Below the pieces are notes generated by a model, which saw only the letters and a program-made list of their open reading frames with translations, was not told the origin of the DNA and ran no database searches. A DNA stretch of 64,000 bases. It comes from Takakia lepidozioides. Lineage: Eukaryota > Streptophyta > Takakiopsida > Takakiales > Takakiaceae. Below are positions 43,577 to 53,997 of the stretch, one piece after another (the stretch's first letter is position 1; each line of letters starts with the position of its first letter). The position numbers and the translations under genes are program-made. The DNA lies in the NCBI GenBank assembly GCA_030704615.1, contig CM060732.1:25298001-25362000 (forward strand). Reading direction: 5' to 3'.

Positions 43577-45535
43577 TTTTACTTCTTGTAAACCCCATTA
43601 TTACCGTGCTACGGACAGTACCAGATGATATAGGGAGATCTCCCGTCCTCCATTGACGGGAGATCTCCCTTCCTAGCTTCAAATGCTGATGGGTTGAAAG
43701 TGTTTGTGGACAGAAGTCCATTGGCGGGAGATCTCCCGTCGTCCCGTCCTCTATATTTCATTCTTATCTACGTCTTAATATGAACCTCCGGCAATAACCT
43801 CCAGTCCTCCATTTGATAATTTATATCTCTGTTATGAGATCAACATCGCCCAAGACTAGACTGGCACGAAGCAATACTGATACCCAGATGATTACCAGCA
43901 TTTATTCGAGGACTTTCCCGAGTGCTTCCGTATGCTATGTCATTGCTCCAAACAATGATGGGTAGAAATTGCTTCGTCCAATGACGGGAATCTCATTTGG
44001 CGGGAGATCTCCCGTCGTTCATTTAGCGGGAGATCTCCGGTGGTAAATTAAAATCAATCAGGACACTAGTGATACCCAAGTGATTAACCACACATTCATT
44101 ATGGGGATTTCAAGAGTGCTTGAACAGACTTACCTTGTAAACCACAAGACTTTATGTAACACTGGCAATGTTGGATAAGATCTTGTAGTTAACTTGGTAA
44201 GTATGGCCAGACAGAAAACTTGAAGTAATTCCCAGATTGTGAGAGCTCTCATATTTCTTCAGATGATGGGTTGAAAGTGTGCATAAGAAGTCACCATATT
44301 TTCCAAGCGATTTTTCGACCTCCTTCTACGGGAGACCTCCCTTCCTTCTTTGTCCAGGTTCATCTGTGTCTTTCACCGTATCCAGTTCGTAGAATTGGAA
44401 CTCGTGCTAGACTACTGTTTCGAAAACACTATTGATACCCACGTGATTAGCTACATTCATTGCCGGACTTCTCTGGTTGCCTCCGTTTTCTTACAAAGTG
44501 ATACACAAGACTTTAGTTAACACACTGGCGATGTTATCTAACATCTTGGGTATCACTTTGTAACTATGGCCATGCACATGTAGGAATGTCTTTGCTTTGA
44601 ATGCTATATCCTTGCTTCAAATGATGATGGGTTGAAAGTGTTTGCTGGCAGACGTGGATTGACGGGAGATCTCATAGCTTTACTATGTCGGGAGACCTTC
44701 CGTTGCTGCTTTCCCGGAAGATATCCCGCCTCCTTGGTATGGGAGGTCTCCCGTGCTCGTAATGACCATTCTATTCTGCCTGTTTAAGATGACCAGTCTG
44801 ACACAAAACACTATTAATAACCCAGGTGATTAACCACAATGATTAAGGGGATTTCAAGAGTGCATGATCAAACTTACCATGTAAACCACAAGACTTTGTG
44901 TATCATTGGCAATGTTATATACGATCTTGTGGTTTACTTGATAAGTATGGCAAGCCAGAATCTTGGAGTAATTCCCAGATTGATTCATTGATGATGGGTC
45001 AAATGTGTGTGCTGGCAGAATTTCATTGATGGGAGACCTCCGTCCTCCCTTTCACTATCCTTATTTGAGTCTTACGATAGATGTCCGGCAAGGCGCACAA
45101 CCCAGATGATTAGCTAGATTCATTCTGAGTGCATGCACATTCCTACAATTTGACACAAGACTTTATTTAACACAATGGCAATGTTATCTAAGATCTTGTG
45201 GATCAATTTGTGGGCATGGACATTCTAAGTCTCTGGAAAGGAGTCCTCCGTTATTGCTTAAAATGATGGGTTTAATGTGTGAGATGGAACGTATGTACGT
45301 ACATATGTGAGATGGAATAGTTTACAAGGCTGTTGTTCCGAATTATATTGATTTTTTGTTTACGTCCTAAGGCGGGAGACCTCCCGTCCTCCTTTGACCA
45401 TTAACATCTTTGTGTTGGGACTGCCTAGTTACTGAATGGTACTAACCGGATAATTTTTTATCCATCGGGAATCGAACTGTAGGGTGTTGGAAGTGACGCC
45501 CTGGTCATATGGTCTCAGCAAGAGCCTCTGCTGAG
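43577..45535. repeat. Tandem array of about 370-bp units with conserved hairpin
   Basis: Non-coding. Units share GATGATGGGTTGAAAGTGT (near 43688, 44263, 44625, 44990 and 45264), one or more palindromes, then a hairpin of about 70 bases at 44129-44201, 44491-44563, 44873-44945 and 45145-45211. Each hairpin has a loop near TGGCAATG. In the third the stem is GTAAACCACAAGA/TCTTGTGGTTTAC. In the second it is ACAAAGTGATAC/GTATCACTTTGT. The unit length varies (about 270-380). Confidence 0.75.
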
Positions 45536-45539
45536 AAAT

Positions 45540-46643
45540 CCTTCAACCTTATCAGACTGTTGCGTTCAAAGGTTTCCGCTGAACAGGCACAATCAGTCTG
45601 AGGGCAGGGGCGAGGGATCTGCTGGGGGTGAGGGTATTGTGGAGTCTCCACCAGTTACACACGCTCGTCCTGAAAGAAGTCAAGGTCGCCAGGAGAGGTC
45701 ACAAATGTCCCGCGACACCAACTCTCGAAAAGATTTACTAACACAACCAGATACAGCCGGAAATAGACCTGTGCACTTGGAGGAAGATGAAGATGATAGT
45801 GAGACTGAATCCAACGGCGTGCAACATAGCCCATTGTTTCAGAACCCATTTATCCAGCATTCGACTGGAGTGCATGTACGCGACGTGGAGTCAAAAAATA
45901 TTTCGCCAGACGGGCAAGCCAGAGGCCGGCGGACGACGAGCGGTACGCTTCAGTTCTCCCCGGAACCAATATCCTCAAGGCTCCCGAATATCTCAACTCG
46001 CAAGCTGTATAATCCTCAGATCAATGCAAGAGTGCGATGCAACGCGGGCATGCACAGGGAGATTATCAATATTGATGAGGACGAAGTGGTCAACAAAGTT
46101 GAGTCAGCATTTCATTCTGGAGGGCCAACGAATGCCTCCATTGACATTACTTCCCAAGTCCAATATACCGGTGGGGAAAGGCTTCTTGCGATGTCGAAAT
46201 TTTCTGAGATTACACCCAGCCAAGTGGACTTCGTTCTATCCGTAGACCTTATCACGGAAGGTCTCCCATTCTCCAGGGCTCGGCGGCCGGCACTGCAACC
46301 ATGCTTGTCGTCATCTTCTGGTGGAACACTGGTCCCCACAGTCACTCCAACTTTTTTGCGTCCACAAGACCTCCCAGTAACCGAGGACATCACATCTGCA
46401 GGAACCACACCAGTCGCCGAACAAGACGATGCATATTTGAGGCAATCACAGCTGTCTACAGTGGAGAACCTCACCCAGTCCCAGACCCAGACAAGGACAA
46501 TTGAAACAGAGCTTCCCACTCCACAGCTACTTCATGGTGTTAGCAATACAGAGCTCATTGTCACTCCTGCCAATCCGTTGCCGGCACAATTCCCCATAAC
46601 CGAGGACATCACATTTGCTGGAAACACACAAGATCTCGTTTGA
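45540..46643 (+). CDS. Disordered Ser/Thr/Gln-rich protein exon
   Basis: The frame is open from about 45540 to a stop at 46641-46643, without a clear initiating ATG. A splice acceptor such as ccgctgaacag (ends 45586) is a likely start of the exon. Composition is acidic and polar (HLEEDEDDSETESNG), with a short internal duplication LPVTEDITSAGTT / FPITEDITFAGNT. No domain was recognised. It may be the N-terminal part of the HAD-like gene that follows 246 bases downstream in the same orientation. Confidence 0.4.
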   Translation, partial: PSTLSDCCVQRFPLNRHNQSEGRGEGSAGGEGIVESPPVTHARPERSQGRQERSQMSRDTNSRKDLLTQPDTAGNRPVHLEEDEDDSETESNGVQHSPLFQNPFIQHSTGVHVRDVESKNISPDGQARGRRTTSGTLQFSPEPISSRLPNISTRKLYNPQINARVRCNAGMHREIINIDEDEVVNKVESAFHSGGPTNASIDITSQVQYTGGERLLAMSKFSEITPSQVDFVLSVDLITEGLPFSRARRPALQPCLSSSSGGTLVPTVTPTFLRPQDLPVTEDITSAGTTPVAEQDDAYLRQSQLSTVENLTQSQTQTRTIETELPTPQLLHGVSNTELIVTPANPLPAQFPITEDITFAGNTQDLV

Positions 46644-46888
46644 AACCCTGACACTTTAAGGCAATCACAAATTAATTTTTTCTCATGGACTTTCAGTGGA
46701 GGGCATATCTGCCGCTTTTGAGCCACTGTAGTCTGCACTTACCCTACAACATTTTGACTTATATCCCTAAGCACAAACTCGGTTTTGTTTAAGTCGCCAT
46801 AAATTCTAGATTCATCTTCTACTTTACTACACATCAGTAATATAGCTGCCGATGGTCACATCCAAAGCTAACCGTTGAATCTTGACAG

Positions 46889-48074
46889 ATGGGTCATGAC
46901 CATTTTCGAGCGAGCGTGGCAGCAAATCTCTTGCGCCGGAAGACACGAGTGACGGCCTCCTCTGGAGGTCAAAGAAAGTTAATTATTCTGAGTGTTGTTG
47001 GTTTATTGTGCTATAAACCCAAGCCTGTTGGATCACAGAGGTTCCTTGAACAAATTTTCCCTCGTGCCAAAATTCCCTACGATTGGGACAATGTCGTTTC
47101 TCGTCCAGGTCTTCTTGAATTTCTTGAACTTGCGTTCAACCATTACCATGTGGGTATATGGTCCTGTGGAGTTCAGCATATGGTTGAGCTTCTTGCATAT
47201 CTTCTCCCGAAGGATATGGTCAGGAAATTTTGCTTTATCTGGTGTCGGGATACTTGCACCAAGCTTCCTACCTACATTGCCTCAACACAGCCGTTCTACA
47301 TTAAAGACATTGTTGGTCTTTGGGAACACTTCGGGAGAAGTTCTAAGCCCTACGGCCAAAAAGGCCAAACACTTTTGATTGATGATGAGCCCACCAAAGC
47401 CCTGAGGAACCCTTTAAACACTGGTTTTTACCCGAGATCCTTTGATGACACTCTAACGCCGATCGTCAAGGAGGGACGAGATTCTTTTGTTGAGGATCTT
47501 GTTAAGGCTTTATGGCCATTCCTTTCTGGCATGATGTCATCTCCGACAGTTCAAGAGTACATGGAGGAGAATTACTGGAAGTGTGCAAATGTTCAGATAC
47601 CTGTCGATAGCTCTCACCCTGATTGGATTTGGCTAGCGAGATATGTAAATCCCCTAGGGATTACTAACCCTTGTGTGTTTTTAGGTATGTTCCCACCTCT
47701 TTGCTTTCAACTTCTTCTTTTTATGTCAACCGATGTGTCTTGGAGTAGTAGGTTAAGAGGTTAGAATGGGTCAGTATGCACGGGAGGTCTCCCGTCCCTT
47801 CTGCGCACCATGAATCTGAAAAGTATACTGATTTGTCTCATGGATTGGTTTATTTGTTCCAGTCAAGGCCAAGCGTCGTATGAAGTCAACATCCGACAAG
47901 AAGAAGGATGGACATACCACACCAATAGGCCAGGAGGGTCTCTGGAGGTATATGAGTATTTCTGAGGAGGAGATCTGCTGGCGAGCACAACGCCCTCAAA
48001 CAGATGTAGGGAACCGGAATATCCAACTGGGGAGATCTGGGATGAGAGTAGAATCCGCTACCCGTTTTTACTAG
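46889..48074 (+). CDS. FCP1/NIF-like HAD domain protein, probable pseudophosphatase, 2 exons
   Basis: The exon 46889-47684 starts with ATG directly after an acceptor cttgacag. The donor TAG|GTATGT at 47684/47685 and acceptor gttccag at 47856-47862 join in phase to the exon 47863-48074, about 335 residues. Family features: KLIILSVVGLLCY at the first strand, RPGLLEFLELAFNHYHVGIW, SCGVQHMVELLAYLLP, FIWCRDTCTKLP, KDIVGLWEHFG, LLIDDEPTKALRNP and TGFYPRSFD. This is the plant FCP1-homology group usually reading 'LDLNGLL'. Here the catalytic first Asp is Ser and the next acidic/polar position is Val, while the IDD motif is kept. Loss of the nucleophile implies no phosphatase activity. The intron holds a palindrome at 47780. 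The second exon is Lys/Arg-rich. Confidence 0.65.
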
Positions 48075-50220
48075 TCGGGTGACAGTCTTCCACCAGTTGG
48101 GATATTGTAAATAATGTACATTGACAATGACGCTATTCTCTAAGCACAAATTATGAATACGTGCACAGAGAACACAAAGCACAGCCATGATATCCATCGC
48201 TCTGACATGAAATGAATAAAAAACAATGAACCATTTCGGTTTTGGAATTCATTACTCATGTCGATATGAGAGTATCACCACAGGAGAGCTCCCTTACCTG
48301 ACTATGTGCATGTTTTGGTTTTGTCATCACACCCGTCAGACTCTTTTAGATTAGAGAGCGTGAGTAAGGACGGGAGGTCTCCCGTCCTCTTTGCCTTTCT
48401 ATTTGTGCTTGTTCCTGTTAGATCCCTCATTCTCTTATGGCTTTGGTGGGTTGTTGTAACTTGTGCATGTTTACCCCTCAATTTAATTTGACTATTCCTG
48501 ATGTGTATCGCTAATTGGGAGGGGAGACCTCCCATCTGTCCTGGTCCGCATGTGTTTTGTGCGTGGAGCTATGACTTACATGAATGAAGAATAATCGGTT
48601 CACGACCTTGCCTGTGACCTCGGAATCCGCTAGGTGGTTCTTATTTTATGGATGACGCCCTTGAGGAACCGGTCTGAGACTCGAGGACGATGATAGACAG
48701 AGAAAGACAGTCCTGTCGAAGGGCTGATGCATTGGAGCCGAACTGTTCGAATGAATTGGCTTCTATAGAGATTTTGTTCAGGATTGGTTTGTGTCGAAGA
48801 CTATGGTTTTGGGTCCTATGGGATGGTGATGGTTGATTAGTGCCCATAGCCAGGGTCCTCAATGGCTGTACAAATTTGGTTTGGTGATGCTCTAATAAAT
48901 TACTCTGGACATTTTGGGACGTATCTTGACGGGATGTCTTTCTATCTTACCATGTTCTAATCATAGATCGGGAGATCTCCCTTGCCTCAGTGGAGATGTC
49001 GAACTTGGGACAATAGTCATAATTCTCCTGTACTTCTGGAGTGACAATGTTTGGCATTTTTTTGTAGGCTAATATCAAAAAATTGAAGCAACTGTGATTG
49101 ACAGGAGGTCTCCCGTTCTGCCCGTGAAACTGTAGAAAACTAGGACTTCAACTCATATTAGGGATGTGATCAGGGTATGGATTCTCTGGGAACAACAATA
49201 TTTCCTAAACATCTACTACAATAAACTTAATAAAATCATTTAAATTTATTTTCATACTGAATTTTTATTCAATTTAAATAAATAAATAAATAAATATGTT
49301 ATTCCTGGACTTTGGAAAGTCTAGATTTACTTAAAATCCAGTCACAACAGCAAGGTTCAATTCCAAAACATGACAATCCCTCTTGACTCCACGAAGAAAT
49401 GAGGCGGAGGTGTCTGAGGTGAGTCTGTAAAAACTAATGGAGAGAGAGAGAGAGGACTTGCACACAGAGCAGATAGACCATTCTCTAATATTTTCCCACC
49501 CCTCCCCAAAACCTGCACTCCCCATTTTGGCGGCCGCGTGGTAGATCCTGGGGAGTTGTGCCCGCCCGCCCATGGGAGGCATGGCATACCCATGTCGAGC
49601 CATCGCATGGGTCTGCCTCTCCAGGTATAAAGGGGAGGCTCCTTGAGTCACTCTCCCTCTCAACTTTTGGACACGGCGAAGCCCTACTCAAAAGTTCACC
49701 TCCCTGTTTAAACAGCTTGAAAGGGATGAGGAGATTGGGAAGGTGAGATTGCGTTTGCGTTTGCGTTTGTGTTCTTGAGAGGGAGGCTTGAGAGGAGGCT
49801 TGATAGCAGGAGGCTTAAGAGTAGCCTTGAGAGAAGGGTGCTTGCGATTCCTTCAATTCGTTGAGGAGGTTGCAATTCTGTAGGTGTTTCGATTCTCAGC
49901 AGAATAGCTGCGCGTTTGGATAGCTGCGCGATTTTCTGTTTCAGTGGTGTTCCAATTTGCTATTTCAGTTCTATATTTCATGCGTGTGATCTCTTTGGTG
50001 GTATCCAATGATTGCATTTCCGTCATGGCAGCAAGGTATGCAATCTGGCTCTTTTTTGTCCCTTCAAATCTCCCCGCACTCATTGCATTAGGGTATTTTC
50101 TCAACGGAGGTCCCCTCTGCTAAAAATTCATTTGAGACCTCCTCTGCTAAATCTTCAGGGAGGCCTCCCCTTCAAATTTCGGGGTTTTGGTCTCCCGTGC
50201 TTCACAGGGGAGGTCTCCCG
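48075..50220. other. Right part of the palindrome island, no identified gene
   Basis: Palindromes at 48370, 48521, 48969 and 49102. AT-rich at 49200-49300 (an AAATAAATAAAT run). Frames at 49331-49691 and 49853-50104 are unrecognised. Confidence 0.4.
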
Positions 50221-50648
50221 TGGACATTCTCCCGAGGTCTCAGGGGAGGTCTCCCATCACGTCCCGTGCTTCTCCAGTGACTAATCTCATGGGATAGAAA
50301 TCTCACGGGAGACCTCTCTTGACAGTTACATCGTAGGGTCGAAAAGCGTGAGAGAGTCAGTTCTGTCCATCGATAAAAAAGGTCACACGGAAAGTTGTTA
50401 CTGACATTGATTCACTCCCTTATCATCTCTGGTCTCTCATGGACATTCTCAGGGGAGGTCTCCTGTCACGTCTCGTGCTTCTCCAGTGACTAATCTCATG
50501 GGATAGAAATCTCACGGGAGACCTCTCCTGAGATTTATATCGTAGGGTCGAAAAGCGTGAGAGAGTCAGTTCTATCCATCGGTAAAAAAGTCACACGGAA
50601 AGTTGTTACTGACATTGATTCACTCCCTTATCATCTCTGGTCTCCTGT
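50221..50648. repeat. Tandem duplication of a palindrome-bearing unit
   Basis: Two units (50221-50439 and 50440-50648, about 219 and 209 bp) are nearly identical. Each starts TGGACATTCTC and contains GGGGAGGTCTCC-type and CACGGGAGACCTCTC palindromes, followed by GTAGGGTCGAAAAGCGTGAG. They differ by a 10-base insertion and a few substitutions, so the event is recent. The island ends here. Confidence 0.85.
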
Positions 50649-50799
50649 GGACAGAAAAAAACTCAAAAAAACTCCCACTTCCCATATAAATGTGTACAAG
50701 CATGCTTCTCATTGATATTACTCCTCAAAGTATCCAGCTTCACATATTTCATCTTCCGGCCTGATTTTTATTTTGCTTATTGAAAGCTGCATCCATATC

Positions 50800-51064
50800 G
50801 TGCATAAGTGCATACTGCACCTTCGATATTGATACCTAGGTTTTCCTGACAAAAATGGACCTGATACTGGTATCAAGTACCAGATTTTCAACCACCTACT
50901 AGACTGGTAGGGTATCGTCCACAGTATTAGGAAGCACATACCAGGCCAATACGGGTATATGCTAGGTAGTGGCATGAGGCGATACTAGACTGGTCTGGTA
51001 TTTCATACCAGTATTGATACCAATATTGATACCAGTTTCTTATCGGTATATCAGTCCAACACTG
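50800..51064. repeat. GGTATC-rich repeat, likely truncated MITE
   Basis: Dense GATACC/GGTATC motifs and a right end ...CCAACACTG like the terminus of the hAT-like MITEs at 972 and 14163. No matching left terminus was found. Confidence 0.4.
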
Positions 51065-51237
51065 TTCGTGACCCTTCCCCGACCTAGGTCCAATGCGGTA
51101 GGGTCTACTGGCCTTGGTCTACCGGGGTCCAATGCAGTGGGTCCACTGGATCCCACTGCCAAGGTGGGTCCACCCTCCTAGGCGACAGTGGGGTTGACTC
51201 CAAGCTTTTATTTGGATAAGTCATTAAAAACTTGAAA

Positions 51238-51332
51238 GTGTAGCAGCAAACAGCAGGTAGTGTGGTGGTTGGGTGTATTGACTAGAATCCGGGTTCAATT
51301 CTGGTTCATGTGCAATAATGATGGTTTTTTTT
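51238..51332 (+). repeat. tRNA-derived SINE-like sequence
   Basis: GTAGTGTGGTGGTTGG resembles an A box and CCGGGTTCAATTCTGG a B box at normal tRNA spacing. A T-run (TTTTTTTT, about 51325) could end pol III transcription. It does not fold as a complete tRNA. Confidence 0.4.
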
Positions 51333-51936
51333 ATGGACAAGTTTTTCCGAAAAAAATTCTAAGTTCCGCGGGCAGGCGGACGGCTGCGGCGCGGCGAGTG
51401 GACCCGACGAGGCGGGCTGCAGCGGGTAGCGAGTAGACCCGGAACCCCCGCGAGTAGACCCTACAATTGGACCGAGTAGACCCGACCCGCGAGTAGACCC
51501 GCGAGCAGACCCGAGTAGACCTGGACCCGCCGGGTGGCCTGTGCATGGGGCCGTTGCCTGGCCCACACGTGAGACTTAAAGACCCAATTAACCTAAAATG
51601 AGAGCCCTCGTAATTAGCAGCTGTAGCAGATTCACGTTGAAACTGCCTATGACTGGAAGGGGAGATCGACCTCTGAAGATTTTTCATGTCGCCATTTTTC
51701 TTCCTACTGTCACATTTCTGGTGCATTGCATCGCTGTGCAATAACGCACCGCCCAAGCATTATTTAACACCGCACGCAAAGCCAAATCCGATTGTGGTCG
51801 ATATGAACATCCTCAGAAGCTCAAGATGCCCGAGTAAATCTTTTAATGAAGAACACAAATGTGCATCAAACTTGCACACGAAATCTCCAAACCAAATCCC
51901 AGCTGGAAATCTTGAGTAGGGGCCACATGCGCGCCC
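51333..51936. other. No gene seen
   Basis: A GC-rich stretch of repeated GAGTAGACCC motifs (51400-51530), then unique sequence. The minus-strand open frames across the GAGTAGACCC repeats are repeat artefacts. Confidence 0.4.
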
Positions 51937-52046
51937 AAAAAAATTTGAGACCATTTCTCGATTTGTGCCGTGTCATCATCCTTGCGCAGGGGCCATGCTA
52001 ATCTTCTCTATATCGTTCCAATTTTATCAAATGTCTCCAAAGAGAC
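51937..52046 (-). ncRNA. U6 snRNA gene, divergent
   Basis: The minus strand matches plant U6 almost end to end: 5' stem GTCTCTTTGGAGAC, then GATAAAATTGGAACGATA, AGAGAAGATTAGCATGGCCC, CTGCGCAAGGATG, and CAAATCGAGAAATGGT followed by a terminal T-run. Differences from the usual sequence are ATAGAG instead of the invariant ACAGAG box, and a three-base duplication plus one inserted base near GATGATGACACGG. The 5' stem has paired changes that keep base pairing. A complete pol III U6-type promoter is present upstream. It is either a variant gene or a recently decayed copy. Confidence 0.8.
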
Positions 52047-52069
52047 AAGAAGTAGAATGCTGATTTCTA

Positions 52070-52110
52070 ATTTATAGCAAGGAGTCAGTTATATGCAAAC
52101 GGTATGGGAT
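52070..52110 (-). promoter_or_regulatory. U6 promoter: USE and TATA box
   Basis: On the minus strand TATAAAT (52070-52076) begins 30 bases before the RNA start. ATCCCATACCG (52100-52110) matches the plant upstream sequence element RTCCCACATCG at 9 of 11 positions. The gap of 23 bases is the spacing that specifies pol III in plants. Confidence 0.75.
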
Positions 52111-53997
52111 ATATGCTCAAAGTGATGTTTTGGCAAATGCCCTTTAACCCTTGCCTGTGGTCGTATTCGGATTATCGTTGCTGACTTTAGCCCAGCCATG
52201 AAATGAATCATGTGGCACCTTCCGCTAATGTATCGCAGCGACCCAAAAAATTAAACCTGGTCTCACCTCCATTGCGAGTCTGCCCTTGGCTCCTCCAAGG
52301 CATTCTCTGTTACTACCACAGCCTAATTAATTATTCCTTCGCACAAAGTAGGGACTGGGGTACTTATTCACTCAGTTTTCTGTTTCCATTGGGAACATTG
52401 ATTGGATCATGTTCCCATGTCGATCCCCAACTGCATTAGTTGGCAATTTGACATGATGTTCAAGTTGCTGGTTTGAGGTACTCTCAGCGACCAGGGGGGC
52501 TGCTACACCTCCTCAGCACCTGAAACAAGTCATCATCCATTGCCGTCTTACATACAGCTTGGAAGGATACTCTCACCTCTGGTCGGTCCCATCAGGAACT
52601 GATTCACAAGGATGTTGAGAAGCACATTAGCTACCTTAATGGATGGCTCATGCTTTTCTCAGCAGTTGCAAGATGGAAAATTATCTTGCAACTCATATTC
52701 TGATGTCCTTATGTGCAGTAGTTTGCTATTGTTGAAGTTCGCTAATGTACTCAATTCTTTGCCCCCGACATTAGATGCGACAGAACTAACAACAATGGAC
52801 CGCAGTTGGTTGATTTGGCTGGGAGAGTCTAGTTAAAGCATCTTAAAAACCCAGTTAGAACGTTAGAGCGACCTTGCATTTCACTGTGAGCAGAGTACAT
52901 TAGCATGTGGGGTCGGAGAGAGACTCTCCAACTACAAATTGATGACTCATGTTGACTCACACCGTGCAGTGTGTTTGATTGTTGATAGCAGAAAGCTGTC
53001 TACTGAGGGTCACCTCTATATGCTCAACTGCAGTAGGAACCAGATTACAGAGTACCTAGTGATCAAGCGGACATAACCTTGATAAATGTTGCGCTATTAC
53101 AGCTTGGACAGTCGCCTACCCCCAATTCCTCCCCTCCACCTGGGGTCAACCTCAGCAAACCAAAGTGATGGGAGACAGTAAAGACACAATATCTCGGTCT
53201 GTTCCTCTCTCTCTCTCCCCTAGCCTCTCTATGGTGTTGAGTGTGGCACATTTGAAGCTCAATCCAAAGGGGTGGCCTCGAGGATGGATTAATATGCAGG
53301 ATCACTGACAAGAGACAGATCTGAGGAACTTCCTCTCAAGCTGCAACAGTTCAATGGGCAAGCGGCTACAGGAACTACTCCCCTAGATCAAAGCAAAAGG
53401 AATCATTGCTAGGGGAGCCTGCTGCCAGCACTCACAAATGAGGATCAAAGCTGCAGCTAATCAAACCAACAATGTACTTGCAGTGGTACAATACTGCTGC
53501 GTGTCTCACATCTCACGGTGAAAAACTCACCTCCTACTTTTTCTTCACTCACCATCAGATTAGTCATCTCTATAGTGATGCCCAATACCTGACTTCAGAA
53601 GACGAGCTGGTACCAAGGGGGGCACGGGGAGCAGCGGGCGGGCGGGGGCGGGGCAGCAGGCGGAGGACTAGGACTGTATGTTAGTATAACAGGCATGACA
53701 CATTTGATTGTAGGTGTGAGAAATCTCCCTTCACCCACTGGGAGAAAGGCTGTAGTACATGGTCATGCGACTCAACATCTGTGTGATGGCTAGTGTGGCA
53801 TTTTATGGGTACGCTCTCTCACCTCCAGTGCCCCAGCCATACATCTGAAAGAATCTCTTGGATTTATGCTGAAGTTGCCATTGCATGGCTGCCAGTTGTG
53901 CGGCATAAGCACTCTTCCTTCAGTCTGGCAACATGCAGCAAGCCTCATGTGGAGTTTTCACAGAAGTTGTAACCGACCACATATACAGCCTGTACCT
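52111..53997. other. No gene identified
   Basis: Short open frames only. The plus-strand stretch near 52590-52680 (SHQELIHKDVEKHISYLNG) is mildly exon-like but unrecognised. A GC-rich GGCGGGCGGGGGCGGGGC stretch lies at 53636-53655. Confidence 0.35.

Larger units (their letters stand above)
40456..50540. repeat. Palindrome cluster 3, about 28 copies
   Basis: Copies of GGGAG(A/G)(T/C)CTCCC, often extended to ACGGGAG...CTCCCGT. They begin near 40458, 40586, 40679, 41533, 41741, 42274, 43632, 43657, 43724, 44001, 44027, 44330, 44663, 44689, 44714, 44741, 45031, 45372, 47780, 48370, 48521, 48969, 49102, 50207, 50242, 50304, 50451 and 50514. Several lie in introns of the neighbouring genes (41741, 42274, 47780). 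The arms are better conserved than the flanks or the two central bases. Confidence 0.9.

Noticed and set aside
21069-50540. CRISPR array
   Set aside because: Repeats are 12-16 bp palindromes with irregular spacing of tens to thousands of bases and lie in a eukaryotic genome with introns.
51399-51550. Minus-strand coding frames across a GC-rich stretch
   Set aside because: Open only because of GAGTAGACCC-type repeats; no motif.
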